From positions 77,385,396 to 77,445,395 of the forward strand of contig NC_087065.1 in assembly GCF_963678635.1 (NCBI RefSeq): a stretch of 60,000 bases of DNA, given 5' to 3'. This stretch comes from Symsagittifera roscoffensis (lineage: Eukaryota; Xenacoelomorpha; Acoela; Convolutidae). Of this stretch, positions 8,436 through 20,516 are shown in pieces; the first letter of the stretch is position 1, and each line of letters begins with the position of its first letter. The notes beneath the pieces were generated by a model, which was not told the DNA's origin, searched no databases, and saw only the letters and a list, made by a program, of their open reading frames with translations. Made by a program: the position numbers and the translations under genes.

Positions 8436-11400
8436 CTAAAACAGAAAGTCATCCATGCCATAAAATCAGTTTTCTTGACAACTTCAGACGCACGAGGATG
8501 AAAGAATGAAACTGATTCTGCAAAAAAGTCAATAGAAAAATGTTGCCTTGAAATTCTGAAATTTCATGCTTCATCCTCTCAAAAATCTGAAACGCTCATT
8601 CGGCAGTAGGAGGCAAAGCATCTTCTACCATTTTTTATTCTATCGATAAACGACTCATAGGTGTCCATTAACAGTGCTTAAAGTCTGATCACAACTTTAT
8701 TCAAAGACCATATATTTGGACCTTGGGAATTGAAACGATGTGACCAATTTGGTCGGTATTTTAAAAACATAGCCATCACTAAGTTGGAAAAAGTGTCAAT
8801 GAATTCAAGGAAACCGAAAACAATTGATCGAATTTCATCTTTCGAAGAAAAAACACCTCGTGTTAAGGTTTTTTGAATTTCAAGAATCCTTTATGACTGG
8901 CACTTCATAAAACTAACCCAATTAGAGAAAAATGGGTCAATAGAGATTTTTTTATACCGCTGCGAAATCTATGAACTAAAATCCAATTTAAAAAAGACTC
9001 GCATTTTAGTTTTACGCCGTTGCAATTTCCAAACTGAGGGGCTTAGTTTGCCTTCCATTGAGCAATTTAATTTGAATTGAATTGAACAAGAAATCAACAG
9101 TCAAACCGCGATAAATCAAATTTGATCGGGATTAATTTTTAAAATTTCTTCACGCAAATAAACAGTATCAAAAAACCACCCAGCTTAAATAAGTATCAAC
9201 ACTTCACTGATTGAGTCTCAACACAGAGGTGAAGCAGAGCTTCGCACCACTTGGGATACAACACAAACATAAAAAATCTTGTTTCTCAAAAAAAATAAGT
9301 GAGAAGATAGAATTTTTTCAAAACCAAAGTAGCATTTGTAACAAAACAATGAGTCGCCGCTTCAGTAGAAAAAAAATTCGCAACCAATTCTTTCAATGGA
9401 ACCCTTCATCTCAGATTTGATAACGAACATTTACCTCAATTTCAAAAAACGGTTTTAAGTTCAAGAACACGGCTTTCCGAACTTCATAAATGTTTTTCGC
9501 AATACCAGTTTATTCAGAGAAAATTTCCAGAACCGGGATTCTCAATTTATCAATTTATCTGAGATTAGGCAGGGTAGTTTCCGAGAAAAGTTTACAAAAT
9601 AACGTGATTCAAAAATATGACTTTTCCGAAAAATCTAATTTTTTCTGTAAACAAGATTGAGCGTATCGGTTTTTGCAAAAAAGATTCACACAACCTGTTA
9701 TTTTGATTGAACCTAAACATCAGATTTGGCAGTTCAGCTTTCGAAAAATCAAACAGTTGAAAAAACGGTAAAAAATAGCAAAAACTATAAAATAGCAAAA
9801 CCTGACTTTTCGTAGGGTCATATCTCTTTGTTTTAAAAAAATGGACATAGCCGCTTATGGAAGGGAGCTTCCCAAAATCCATAATTTGAACTGAATTCAA
9901 GATCTCATTTTTGGGTGGATAGTTTGCGAGAAAAGGCCAAAAAATTTATAACAAAAACTGTCAAAAAATCAAAAATTTGAATTTTCCGATGGCGACAACT
10001 TTTTGCATGAAAAAAATTGGGAGCGACTGCTGAGGCAGTGCAACGTTCCAATACACATTCTTTTCATTCAGCAAATATATTTGTTGTCATGAAAAACTTT
10101 GAACTATCAATTTTTGTCTAAGAATTTTAGAATTTTGTGCGATCCAGAATAAAGAATATAACTTATGTTTCCCTTAAAATGACCCCAAAATAGATCACAA
10201 AGCCGATAAAGTATAAGCCGAAATCATTTGAGCCGAAAATAGTTTTAAAGCAAAAAAAACAAAAAACTCAAAATATACGAATCAAGGCTAGTAAAATTGA
10301 AAATTGCAGGAGTAATTCATACAATGAAAATTGCGTACAAAAAATCACTTCTACGAGGTGTTAACTATGCCGACGAAATATAAGCAGACAAACTATACAC
10401 CGACATTTTTTGGAAAGTAATATTTCTGTTTGAAAAAAAAACTGTTCCTGGTCAGATTCGAGCAGGAGGCATAGAAGTTTGAATTCATTATAAAGAGTGT
10501 ACCAGAAAACCACTTTAGTACAAGCGATTCAGTTAAACAAGTTGTAAACCCGAAAAAAGTATATTCCGGTATGGAAACGCTTGCTAATCGCAAGCGTAGA
10601 CAACTTGTATTCATCTTTTAGAGCCTGTTTTGTGAAAAACCTTAAAACAGATTAAGTGAACAAATGCAAACATATTAAGTTCTTTTGCTGAGTGATTGCC
10701 AAAATACTCCTCATTACCTTATCTTTCCCACCACATCTCTTTCGCCCCATTTGGGCGGGTCATGCACTCCAGCTATGGACCACATCACACCAGCAAAGCC
10801 ATTCGGATCAGCTCCATCCAGACTGTAATGGTCGTTCAAGTACAGTGCAATTTCCAGGGCATCTTCCGGACTCTTGCTCCATTCCAAAATCTTTTTAGCC
10901 CAATACATTCGCATGAATCCGTGCATTTTGCCGTCCATTTTCAACTGCAGTTGAGCTGCATTCCACAAATTATCGTGCGTTTCTGAGTTTTCAAACTGCT
11001 CTTTTGTATAGACATATTCACGCTGGTCGTTCTTGTGTTTCTCCAGGGACTCTTGCGCCCATTCTGGCGCGCCTTTCAAATTATCATAGTTTTGGTTATA
11101 AAAGCAGTAATTATCTGACATTTCTTTCCACGTGACCAACTCGTCAATGAACTTTTTAACCGAATCTGAATGCGTTTTTTCGAACTTTTTGATTTCAATG
11201 GTAACTCTGTGAGCACTTATTTGTCCATAATGCAACCATGGCGAAAGGTTTGAAACTGCGTCAACAGTTGGATCGTTTCTCTGTTCACCGTAAATTTCCA
11301 AAATCTCTTTGATAAACTTTTCGAACCTTTGCAGACACTTTTTCGAACCCGGTTCGGCCCAATCTACAGCTGGAACTGATTCGTCAACAGGCACTGAGAC

Positions 11401-12093
11401 CTTCGCCTTTTCCCAATCTGTTTCTGGAAAAATGTCACTCGTTTTAACTGGATGAGGTTTCATTTTTGGAAACTCGGTAAAAAACTCGGGAAATTTGGCT
11501 TCGACTTTCAAACGTGTTTCGTAGGCCCTCGGTTCTTGTTTGAATGAGAGTTCCCACGCCGGAATTATGTTATGAGCATCAACTTGATACAAACAAGCAT
11601 TTTGCATTTTTGAAATTTCATTAGATAAAAATTCGATCTGAGTCTTGTGAGGTTTGAGAGGACTGAAATCGCAGACAATTCCATTGACGGTGTATTTTTT
11701 CATAAAACCTAATATTCTTTCGAACATTGGCAACTGGGTCTCCGATAAAAGATGAAACTGGATGCCCAGATTTCTACACTCTTCCTCGACCTCCTTTAAA
11801 CCTCCGAGTGAAAAGTCGATAGCTCTTCTAGTAGCTTCTGGACTCTCTGGATGTTTGCTGTTCAAGCCCACAATTACATAAAAGGGCAAGTTTTGCTTGA
11901 TGGCCCAGTTTTGCGCAAAAGTAGCCGCCCAGTTATCTTCCATTCTTTGGTCTCTGTGAAGGTAATAGGCCACCCCCTGTGACCCCGAGATGACCTCGTG
12001 ACCTTTTCCAGCCAGGAGGCGACACCTCTTCATGTTGAACTCCGTGTACTCTTTGACAGAGCAGAACATAGCCTTCTTAAGGCTCTGCTGCAT
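8225..12093 (-). CDS. Class II CPD photolyase with PIP-box tail (2 exons)
   Basis: The coding exons are 12093-10718 and 8435-8225, making 528 residues. The enzyme binds FAD and uses light to split cyclobutane pyrimidine dimers in DNA. Class II hallmarks are visible: YYLHRDQRMEDNWA (about 43-56), TWKEMSDNYCFYN, YWAKKILEW, LNDHYSLDGADPNGFAGVMWSIAGVHD (about 416-445) and GKIR. The first exon ends AG|GTAATG and the second begins after TTTTAG, so the split Arg codon gives GKIR-WMSFEGCKRKFD, which matches the conserved class II C-terminus. The last 50 residues are a family-atypical tail with the PIP-box consensus QPPINKFF (498-505) and a KRK cluster. The ATG at 12093 is the first in frame after an upstream TGA. 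A weak acceptor-like TTCTAG lies 5 nt before it. The 2.3 kb intron holds a dispersed repeat. Confidence 0.94.
8930..10600 (-). repeat. Dispersed non-autonomous repeat (copy 1) in photolyase intron
   Basis: This segment contains, in order on the plus strand: a block shared with about 19550-19830, 32930-33270 and 45420-45610 (AAACCG...AAATCAAATTTGA); the ACACAGAGG...GAGCTTCGCACC block at 9221; a TTGTCATGAAAAACT...TTTTGTGCGATCC block near 10085-10145 shared with 33860 and 44640; GCCGATAAAG/GCCGAAA near 10200; and a tRNA B-box-like sequence near 10450 (minus). It ends with the hairpin at 10577-10597. The same modules recur in the same order at about 33438-34299 and 44140-45114. Confidence 0.6.
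10577..10597. repeat. 8-bp stem hairpin of the dispersed family
   Basis: Arms ACGCTTGC and GCAAGCGT around a TAATC loop, a perfect 8-bp stem. Related hairpins at 31571-31590 and 45095-45114 carry different, mostly compensating bases at the third stem position. Confidence 0.7.
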
Positions 12094-13500
12094 TATTCCT
12101 AGAATATCTCTACCTTGTCATTTCTGTCACTTTTGTAGAGTTACTCTGATTTGAACTGCAGATAGGGTTCTATGGTGGGAGATCTTTCACCATGTAAGCA
12201 ATAACATAAGCGGTGCCTAGCTACACGTTTGGTAGATACAAACAGTCTCATTCTTACAAACAATTCGTCAAACTCTTTCTTTACCACCGTTTATTTTTGA
12301 GAAGCTGTCAGACAAAATTTATCTGATATCATTCGACACAAAAACCACATTTTACAACTGATGTCTCCAGCTAATACAAAAGAGAAGTGTGATCTAAAAT
12401 GACTAGCACAACGTGTTCTGATACAATTATCATTGAAATAAAAAGACAAAATTCTAGATGCCGAAAGTTTCGAAAAGCGAAGCGGTGCAAAAGTTTGCTA
12501 CTAGCCAATGCCACTTGTAAACCAAATTACCCACTCATTTTTTGACCAAAATTTGTCAATTATTATAATTTGTGTGAATTTCAAAGTGATGTTTCTTGAA
12601 TTTGGTTGATCTTTCTCTGAGGCAAACCTGAGTGTCTGCAAAAATATATGCAATTTCGTTGTGCAAAATAATGTAATGAGGGAATGATTAACATAACAGT
12701 TTGCCTCGCTGAATAAATCGAAAATGCAATCAAAAACTGACGCGCCTGTGAAACTGATTAAGATTTCAAATTTCTGAACCTTAAGAAATAGCAGCTATAC
12801 TCTGAAAAAATCTGAAAAACTACTTGAAAAAATACATGAAAATTACTTGAAATATATTTAAAAAATTACGAAAAAAAAAATTGAAAAAATAAAAGTTAAA
12901 CAGCTACAAGAATTTCACGCTTGTATAGAAAGAAGCCCATAAATAGTTTCGAAAGAATCGCAAATCAATAACTAAGCTTCAACAAAAATTTGGTCGAAAC
13001 ATGTTTGAGCAGAAAACAAAACTGTTGTCATAAAAAACTTCATTATGTTTTGAAAAATTTTACGAACCATCCAATCTGAAACATACAATCGCATGCTAAT
13101 ATATTTGCCCTCAAAATTAATCAATAAAAGTTGACTGAGCCGAAACAACAAAAACTGAAGCTATTTATATATTTAAAAAAGAAACGGAAAAAAAAATATA
13201 TCAGACTGGCGTTTAAAGAAAAACGGAAAACGAACCGACAAAAACAAGGACGAAAACTACGAACCCGAAAATTTACACAAAAACTTTGAAATTTGAAAAA
13301 AACCTAAAACGGTCTTTACCTAGTTACTACATAAATTAAAGTAGTTTTAATCGAATTTTCAAGATATTGAGCATTTTACAAGATGAAGGATTCCAGGAGA
13401 TATGAATTGAGTCCTGTGAACCAAGTTCTTAACGAGAAAAAGTCTAGAACCCAATTGTAAAACCCTTGCTTATCGAACGGGTAATTAGGTCTGTAAAAAA
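12094..13500. other. Intergenic interval upstream of photolyase
   Basis: AT-rich with no exon seen. The right part (about 13130-13490) resembles 31850-32130: both have a pyrimidine-poor tract, then TACCTA..TTACTACxTAAAT, AAxGTAGTTTTA and CGAATTTTCAA, and end in a decayed copy of the hairpin (13462-13482). The photolyase promoter should be close to 12100-12300, but I see no clear TATA or initiator. Confidence 0.4.
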
Positions 13501-13680
13501 ACTTCACGCAAGTTATCGTCTAAATTCAGTTACTTTCTGATCGTCTTATTTACGTGTCCAACTTTCTAAGCCTCGTTTTTCCGTTTAAGTCTACAGGCAA
13601 ATTTTTCATTAGTAATATGGAAAACAGCGCACCTAGAACAGAGCCTTTTGGTACTCAAACAGCATAGTACCGAAAATTAT
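13500..13680 (-). mobile_element. Non-LTR reverse transcriptase fragment (minus strand)
   Basis: The minus strand encodes VPKGSVLGALFSILLMKNLP, which matches the 'PQGSVLGPLLFLIYINDLP' block of non-LTR (LINE) reverse transcriptases; some 10 further open codons follow. No intact ORF remains. It is homologous to the plus-strand fragment ending near 14600, so the two form an inverted pair about 1 kb apart. Confidence 0.7.
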
Positions 13681-13755
13681 AACTTTAAAAGTTGCTCAGA
13701 TGTTCTCTCTAGCCCGGGCAGTGTTTTAGAACTAAAACTGACTGATGTAATATAT

Positions 13756-14610
13756 TAAATGAAAGTTTCAAATTTACTAATGTGTGTTGTTACCATATTA
13801 GGTAGTATTCTTACTTTCGTGAGCGAGACAATAGCGTCTACTGTTCCTCATTTATTGCACAATCTTTCAAAAGAAATTAGTTTTTGCAAGTACTCAGGAA
13901 AAATTCCTTTCTCGAAGCACTCATCGTATATAGTTTCAAGTAATTCAGCTGTTCACTTTGTGTTCTAAAAAATTTTTCTTACAATTCTGCTCCATATTTG
14001 TTCTTTGAGCTAGAAATTGCAATTAGAATAGCATCTTTTTGAGAAGATCATTGATTTAGGCTGCTCGGTGAAATCAATCAGTAATGAACTGATGTTGTAT
14101 TTGGTTTATACACTCCTAATTGTTGCATTAATGAAATTAACTCGGCTTGGTATCTCAGTATTAGCTTTCTGTTCTAGAATCGAACTTTTCACAAGTACTA
14201 ACAAAAAACAATTTCTATTAAAAAATTGTGCAATAAATGAGCCACAGAAGACGCTATTGTATCGCTGACGAAAGAAAAAACAAAATAATATGATAGCAAC
14301 ACACATTAGTTAATGTGAAACAATCATTTGACACAGTATATCAGTCCGTTTTAGTTCTAAGACACTGCACAGGTTGTAGAAAACATAAAAACACAATTTA
14401 AAGATAAAGTTTTTGGTACTATATTGGGTGAATGTATAAAAGAGTGAAATTATCACATGGCTCAATTCTAGGTCCAGTGTTTTTCATAATACATTTGAAA
14501 ATTTTGCCTATATACTTAAGCGGAAAAAACTGAGCTTAAGAATTTAGACAAGCAAATTACACAATCAGAAAGTAACTGAATTTAGACAAAAACATGCCAG
14601 CAAATTGCGT
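13756..14610 (+). mobile_element. Non-LTR reverse transcriptase fragment (plus strand), decayed
   Basis: Pieces of a LINE reverse transcriptase can be read with many breaks: VSETIASTVPHLLHNLSKEI near 13822-13880 (the start of the RT palm), LLIVALMKLT near 14115-14145, a KQSFDTVYQSVL block near 14320-14360 (position of the first catalytic Asp) and SHGSILGPVFFIIH near 14455-14500. No continuous frame survives. Confidence 0.6.
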
Positions 14611-17600
14611 GAAAATTGTTTTCAGACATTATTTAACTTTCAGTTGGGTAAACACTGGTTCTCCAACCACAAATCAGATTAGTGATGTCACAATTATATT
14701 TTTAAAGCATTTCAAAAATGTATCACATTAGTCGATTTAAGGTTTTATAATCAATTAACAATAATATATTTGATCAGTTGTGCTTGCTCGCTTTATTCGT
14801 GCAAATAGAGACTATAATTCAAAAATTTTAAACCTGTTTTTCTTGACACTAGAAGAACATTTTGATATTTTCTAATATTTGAATGTTTAAGTTTCTGTTT
14901 TTCACGTAAAATCAGGCACCACAAATAATGATCAGAATGGATCTACCAATCAGAATGGATCTGGCCAGAATTTTTTAAAAAACTTAATACTAAAAAAAAT
15001 AGAAATTCAAAAATTGTTTGATTTTTTTTCAAGACAACTGTTGTCGATTTTGCCTAAACCACTAACTTTTTACGCGTGTGTATAACTTTATTATCACATC
15101 ACGAACAGAAAAACTTTTTCAACGACACTAACTTGAAAAACTTTCATTTATTATTTTTATGAATTTGGTCGAAACATTGTGCTACTTGCACAGCAACCGG
15201 CTATCCTTATTTATTATTGGCCTTAAAAAGAAGTTAAAATATAACGATCTCTAGGAACGGCGGGATTTTTCCGGGAAAAGACACTTGGCGGACAAGAAAT
15301 ATCCATGAGAACTGTCCTCATTTAAGATGAGTTCACCTGCAACGAGCTTTTCTAACATGCTTTCGAGGAAATCTTCAAGAAAAATCAACACGGTAAATTA
15401 ACTATCCTTCGCTATAGCGGTGCTTTCTCATTCATGGACCAGCGCAAATATTTAAAAAATGTCTTCCAAATTTTCAATAGCGTTATCATTCCTATAATTG
15501 ATCAAATGGTACGAAAGTATACCAATCTTGAAGGTTTATCAAAAGCATACAAATCTTGAATAGTTTATCAAAGGACCAGCGGCTCAGAGGCAAGAGAAGT
15601 GCCTGCCTTCCTTCACGTTGCTGGATTGATTCTCGGAAAGATTTTTCTCGGGATATTTACCTGTAATAAAATAAACACAGCAATTATTCATCGCCGAAAA
15701 GCTGTTGATTTTTTGCGGCGCTGATTCAGTACAAATTCAAGACTAATAATTTCTAGAGTTGTAATGAAAAAAATGCCACTGGATGATGTTCGCAGTTTTT
15801 GCGCATCAAGAGCGCTGATTTTCAAGAGATGTCAAGCCCGTTACGAATATAAACAACAGAAACTTGCGAATGAAATTAATGATAGCACGAGAAAATTGAT
15901 GCAAGGAAATGGATCCCCACAAACTGAACAAAAATTAAAAAAAAAAACGTTTAACCGATTCTAGGAAAATTCAAAAAAGGTGTCTCAGTGTCAAGAAAAG
16001 CCAGTATGAACATTTTCGATTAACAGACCCACTTGAAGACGCTGAATTTGTGCCCAAATCAATTCTATTTACACAATTTTAGATGCAATTAAACCTTACT
16101 TTCGCAGTTTTTATCTATTCAATTCCTCTTTACTAAAAAATCAACAAGAATTTAATTTGAAATGAAATTGAAAAAAATATATATTTTAATTAATTCATTG
16201 AAGTCGGAACATTCTCTACTATTGCAACAACCGGTCATCCTTATTTTCAATCAGCAAATATTGGCATTTTTTCTCACGCATACAATTGCGTTAGATTTAA
16301 CACCAATATGATTGGGCAAACACAACTAATCACACCCATAAAACAAAACAAAAAACATTTTATCGTTGGGTCAGTTTTTTGAACGATCTTTTTTCTCTTG
16401 TACACAAGCTTCAAAGTTTCAAGGCACTGAGCCGGTTAAAATTTTACTTCATCTAACATCCCCGCAACAATCCTTTGATTAACAACAACTGATTGATTTT
16501 GGCATTTGAAAGCGAAGCGTCTTCTATATTTCAAAAGGACTGAACTAGATCCTTCAAATTGTATTTTGATGCGCTTCATCACTTGAATACTAAGAACGCA
16601 GGATCAACTTCCTCCTCAAGCGCTTTATCACCCAACTTGAGCAGTGGCAGAGAGTCCTTCTGATTTCGTATGTACAGTTTTTGCTATTTCAAAAAATTGC
16701 ACCTTTTGTTTTAACACCTACGGTGCTTCAATCAGATAGTAGAGCAAACTCTAAAATAAAACATCTAAATTGAATGCAAAAAGAGGCTGAGGGCATCCAA
16801 CCACGCTTTCTGTTTTCTAAAAAGAATTGTAAGAAATAAATTCAACTTCTACGTTTCCGACTTTTTTCACTACAAGACAGATAAAAAACAACTTATTTTC
16901 TGATCCGCTTTATTAACAAAGAGCCATATGCCGAAACCGCTCGACCCTAGAAAATATTAGATGACAAAAACAATTATTTGAAAAACAAAAAAATTGCACT
17001 CTTTCAAAAGGGATTTCCGAAACAAAGGCTGGTAGCATCCAGAACTTTAATAATTTAAAGGAAAAAGTCAATTGAAACCAGGTTCCTGAAATTGAAAAAA
17101 CTTTACAGAGAAGCGAAGAGGAAATCATGTCTTTTTTTCAGACTGAAGTCGTTTTTTGTGCATGAGATAAAAAGATCTTGCGAAAGCCTATAACTTCAGC
17201 ATATTCCACAGTGACGGTAAAATAGACTAATTGTTCAACAATTTTTATCAAAAAAGACAGGAAAATCAAAAAATCATTAAAATTCTTTCTGAAATCATTA
17301 TTTTAGCAGAATTTTTTTAACTTGTGAAGTTTTTAGTCCCATAAAGGCGCAGAAAAAATCGAAATATTTTTTAATTTTTAGTAAAATTTAAGTTTCACGG
17401 CTTATGTTTCGACAAAAAGCCCGCTTGCTGTCTTTACTCGCTCGAAAATAAACTGAAACTTTTAAACCAGTTATTACCGACATTTTCTCTTTATTTCATT
17501 CGAATCAAGACTGACTCGAAAAAGGCTTTTCAATGAGATATCAGTCCACATTTTCCAATGCTTTTGGTTGAAACACAAAATGAGCCGCTCCCTCACTTTA

Positions 17601-18264
17601 TTCACTCAAAATTGGACAAAAATTAAAAAGTTCGAACGAGTTTTTCTCGACACTGAGAAAACCATACACTTTTCAAAAATTTTTACACTGGCTCGAAGAA
17701 ATGAAGTTAAAAAAACATTATAACAAAAGAAAAGGTAAAGCCTCGAAAATTAAAAAATTTTGCGGCGGCGCATTCGATATTACGAACAGGAGAATTAAAG
17801 TCCCCTGTCCTGCATCTGCGCCACGGTCCCTTGACAATTTACTAACAAATAAAGCAGCTACTTATGCTAACTACTTGCCAATTCAATGCAGCAGAAATGG
17901 CACTAAATTCAAAAAGACACAACTTTGCACGCAAGAAATTGGAATATAACAAACTAAATGCATCCAAAGTAAATTTTTATGTAATAAATTAAAACGCTAG
18001 AATTCAAACCGGCTTTTCTCAAAAGTGGGAGAAGTATTCCAAAATTTTTTGATGGTGTTCGAATCAAGACTGAAAGTTTCTAAATATGATATATTACTCA
18101 ACTCTCTCCGATGATTATTTGTGATAACTGATTTTGCGTGGAAAACAAGAAAAAGCGAAAACCAAAATTCACCCGAATACAACTTTCCCCCCCATTTTCA
18201 ATTGTCGGAACAATAAGCTTTCAATTCCTTCCAACTGTGCCGCGATGGCTTACAGATGAGCAAA

Positions 18265-18430
18265 CAATAGCCACAAGTAAAGCAGAGAACAGATGCTATG
18301 AAATTTCCAATGCTACAGATCATTATTAAAGCAAAAATGCGACCAATGAGCATTTTTGTTTTGAGTTAGGCTGCAAAAAAGGAAAACCATACTAATATAC
18401 TGCGCTCGCTAGTGTAAATATTGATAATAG
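18265..18430. repeat. Dispersed ~160 bp repeat (ACAGATGCTATG family)
   Basis: It starts with ACAGATGCTATG-AATTTCCAATGCT and continues with a TGA-CA-TTTT-GAGTTAGG-T-AAAAAAG block and an AC-GCTCG-TAG block. Diverged copies lie at about 29340-29440, 32480-32630, 38055-38220 and 38255-38385, all in the same orientation. Confidence 0.55.
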
Positions 18431-19549
18431 CCAACTTTTTCCTTTGAAATTATGTCAATAAAACATCAACCGAAACCATTTGATCGAAGATTTTTTAAAA
18501 ATCATATAAAAAAATTCGAAATACCATTAGAAAATTTTTGTAAAATTTTTTGAACGAGAACATTGCAATAAGCAAGAAAATCGAATTTTTTTAATTCGCA
18601 AGCACAAAATCTTGATAAATTCTCAATTTCAATATCATTGATCAGTCTTTGCTAAGTTCCGAAACGACAATTTGACTACATCGCCTGACTAGCTCCCAAG
18701 TTATTTGCCGGACACAACAACAGGCTCATGTTTACAAAATTAATACAGACAGCAATGCACTTTTATTGATAGGAATAATCCTAAAAAAAAGCTGAACAAT
18801 GGCACATACATATTGATAAGATGAAGTCTCAAAAACAGTCTTAACATTCGGGGTCGCGACTTCATGCTGATAGGAGTAGTCTAGTTGATTCGACCAATTC
18901 AAGACTTGGAGGGAACTATGGCGTAGGTTGAGTTCTTTTCCGGACGAATTTAGGTACCCCATAACAATTCGTAGGGGATCAAGTTAGTCTAAGTTCGATT
19001 CCAAAAAAAAATTGAAAAAAGCCTAGAAAGACGTGTCTGAAAATTTCCGTAAATCAGGCCGAATATATAATCTAACTATTCTACAAATTCAGCATGATTT
19101 TTTTATTTTTACCTTGGAACCAAATTAGCTTATGAGCTGATTCAGTCGCTTCTCATTGGCTTGAAAATTACAACTGAAGGTTTGGAAAATATATATAAAC
19201 TTAAGATATAATTTTTTTTCGAAAATGAGAGTAGTCGGAACTTCCTGTGCTACTTGCACAGCATAATCCTATCATTGCTAAGGATACTAAATCATCATAA
19301 AACAAATGAAAAATAGCTCTAAGCTTAGGCTGGCTACTTTTGCAAAAACATAGACCAACTAACAAACACATATTCAACATGGAAAGTTGATTTATGATGA
19401 CCATAAAGAATTTTGAACATTGCCGAAAGGCAGTTGGAAAGTAAATAAGAACACTTTCACTTTTCCAAGAAAACAATAGATCACGACGTTGAAGCTCTCT
19501 GAATTAAGACTACTGTTTATGATCGGAACTTCTTTCGTAATATTATCCA

Positions 19550-19830
19550 TTTAGAGAAAACTGAATCAATAAGTAATTTTCTTATTTTGCAGCAAATTCA
19601 GAAAATTTAAGTCCATTTTTGAAATTAGAAGTCATTCCCGTGTTTCGTGACCTTTTCAAATTTGCTGTATGATAGTGGAATTTGCCTTCATTTAAAAAAA
19701 AACACAAAAAAGTGAAGTGAACAAAAAACGAAATCATAGGTCAAACCGTGAAAAATCAAATTTGAGCGAGAACAGTTTTAAGGCTTTTCCAGAAAAAAAA
19801 TATCTACGTAAGTGAAAAATTTTTTTTACA
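19550..19830. repeat. Dispersed repeat block shared with 8930, 32930 and 45420
   Basis: The shared features are AAAACTGAATCAA, AGTCCATTTTTGA-A-TAGAAGTC, TTTCGTGAC and a TTTGCTGTATGATAGTGGAATTTG-like stretch, then AAACCGTGAAAAATCAAATTTGAGC. The copy near 45425-45600 is the closest for the first half; the copy at 8930-9200 shares the second half. Confidence 0.5.
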
Positions 19831-20257
19831 CTTCGATATTGAAAAAAAATCGAATATTCTGCTAATATTTTCAGCAATAGTAAGCAAAAGTTCGCATGTT
19901 TCATCGTAGTGATTCTTAACTCAAATTTTGAAAAAATAATGTGGCCTTTTAAAAACTTTAGGTTGATTAGGCAAAATAGGGATTTCGCATGACGTTAACG
20001 AAGGCACCAATTAAATAATTCATAAGTGAGGGCTTTAAAAATTTAAAATTTTGAAAACTAAAGACCAAATTATGTCTTTGATAGACCAGTTCGTCCTCCC
20101 GGCGATCGATACTAAGTAAATACAACTTTTTGGTATGTACTTCAGTTGCTATATAAATTTAAGCATTGAGAAATTGTCTGATTTCAAACACACTTATTTT
20201 TCAGACAACTTTCGGTTACAGCGTAAACATTGATGCTAATACAATATTAAGATAAAC

Positions 20258-20412
20258 CGGCTACGGAACAATGGATGACTTCTCACTTCTCTTCCCCACG
20301 GAAAAAAGGGCCGAGGTTAAATAGTGGGAGCTGGGCCGGGGTAGTCGAATAAACACGGCCCCTCACTCGAATCGATAGCTTCCTCTCGGAGATAAGTTTT
20401 CTCACACTGCAA
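20258..20412 (-). other. GC-richer exon-like block downstream of TBCCD1
   Basis: On the minus strand a strong acceptor (ATTTCTTCTATTTGCAG) ends at 20409. The following ~95 nt are open in two frames and much less AT-rich than the surroundings; one frame reads CEKTYLREEAIDSSEGPCLF and stops at TAA. It could be a last exon of TBCCD1 or of a transcript running through it, or a 3' UTR exon. The best TBCCD1 donor (GAAA|GTAATC at the 3' end of its ORF) gives the wrong phase for this frame and would stop at once, so I do not join them. Confidence 0.35.
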
Positions 20413-20516
20413 ATAGAAGAAATTTTCATTTTAATTCAATTTATATTGCGTCAAAGAGTTATATTAAGCTACGAAGTAAAATTACATTTACAAATTTGAA
20501 CAGGCGTTCAGGTCAA

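Larger units (their letters stand above)
14610..20250. other. Repeat-rich intergenic interval
   Basis: No host exon is convincing. Dispersed, diverged motifs recur: GTGCTACTTGCACAGCA with flanking CCTATC/CTATCCTTAT (15180, 19248, decayed at 16220); CGCTT-GCT-CTTTA-TCGCTC followed by CGACACTGAGAAAAC-like sequence (14780, 17415, 17590); and a module at 18265-18430 repeated near 32480, 38055 and 38255. A 67-codon open frame at 15764-15964 (+) and an 83-codon one at 17701-17949 (+) have no recognisable features; I treat them as chance. Confidence 0.4.

Noticed and set aside
8225-8461. The 8.2-8.5 kb frame as a separate small gene
   Set aside because: Its first residues are intron sequence ending in TTTTAG, and the rest continues the photolyase fold in the correct phase.
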